NCBI GenBank assembly: GCA_963762315.1 | Contig: CAVXKO010000003.1 | Span: forward strand, 434,001-498,000 | Direction of reading: 5' to 3' | Length of the DNA: 64,000 nt | Source of the DNA: RPQJ01 sp963762315 | GTDB lineage: Bacteria; Pseudomonadota; Gammaproteobacteria; Steroidobacterales; Steroidobacteraceae | In this document: positions 63,891 to 64,000 of the stretch, in pieces | Position numbering within the stretch: position 1 is the first letter of the stretch | How the letters are laid out: the number at the start of each line of letters is the position of its first letter | Notes under the pieces: generated by a model | Database searches by the model: none | Seen by the model: the letters and a program-made list of their open reading frames with translations, nothing else | Told to the model about the DNA's origin: nothing | Made by a program: the position numbers and the translations under genes

Positions 63891-64000
63891 GAACTTCCAA
63901 AGAAATCTACGTAATGAAGGGCGGACGCAGGACCCTATTCCGAGGTGTCCCTCCTGGAATGGCAGGCATTCGCGAATGCGAACCATCGCCCGGGAAAACT

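Noticed and set aside
63868..64000. Open frame at the right edge
   Set aside because: It starts in a palindrome, has no ribosome site and resembles no family; the window ends before it can be judged.

Overview
The window is a high-GC chromosome segment from a gammaproteobacterium, most likely in or near the Xanthomonadales, Nevskiales or Steroidobacterales. The pointers are a xanthomonadin-type aryl polyene cluster with a XanB2-like chorismatase, a split class II ribonucleotide reductase of the NrdJa/NrdJb kind, an rpsU-yqeY-dnaG-rpoD operon, and the order yggS-proC-yggT-yggU beside pilT-pilU. The taxonomy is inference from gene content only. No plasmid, phage or CRISPR signal was seen.

Layout. 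1-3.6 kb: 5' part of an ECF sigma gene, a long palindromic repeat, a small membrane protein, a PQQ-type sugar dehydrogenase lipoprotein, a decayed HNH nuclease, a tRNA-Ile2(CAT) interrupted by a group I intron, and a beta carbonic anhydrase. 3.6-23.3 kb: an aryl polyene (APE) cluster holding a phosphopantetheinyl transferase, two acyl carrier proteins, two ketosynthases and a chain-length factor, a ketoreductase, four hotdog dehydratase/thioesterase domains plus one more dehydratase, an AMP-ligase, a chorismatase, a flavin-dependent halogenase-like enzyme, acyl- and glycosyltransferases, a LolA-like protein and an MMPL exporter. At its edge lie an outer-membrane barrel and an exported receiver-like protein. 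Together these predict a membrane-anchored, possibly halogenated aryl polyene pigment. 23.4-33.4 kb: a CadC/TolB/TPR regulator, the minor pilin operon pilE-pilV-pilW-pilX-pilY1-fimT, and a convergent glycosyltransferase. 33.4-39.1 kb: the macromolecular synthesis operon. 39.2-43.2 kb: tsaD, folB, folK, a pteridine-reductase-like SDR and a MidA-type methyltransferase. 43.2-48 kb: cca, an aminopeptidase lipoprotein, an NDUFA9-like SDR and a DegP-type protease. 48-51.6 kb: nrdJa-nrdJb behind a long, probably regulated leader. 51.6-57.8 kb: an L,D-transpeptidase, ppnN, small proteins, an FKBP, a repeat-rich gap, a PEBP-family protein, a hydrolase, an HU protein and a DUF4426 lipoprotein. 57.9-63.8 kb: yggU, yggT, proC and yggS, then three tandem PilT-family ATPases.

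Six genes are split by single-base frameshifts, including the normally essential rpoD and tsaD. Five of the six look like one inserted base, so consensus error is the likeliest cause and I treat these genes as intact in the cell. The strongest unusual signals are the intron-bearing tRNA, the brominated-pigment-like cluster with its domain fusions and a relict AMP-ligase tail, the nrdJ leader with a 15-codon overlapping ORF, and several families of long palindromes.
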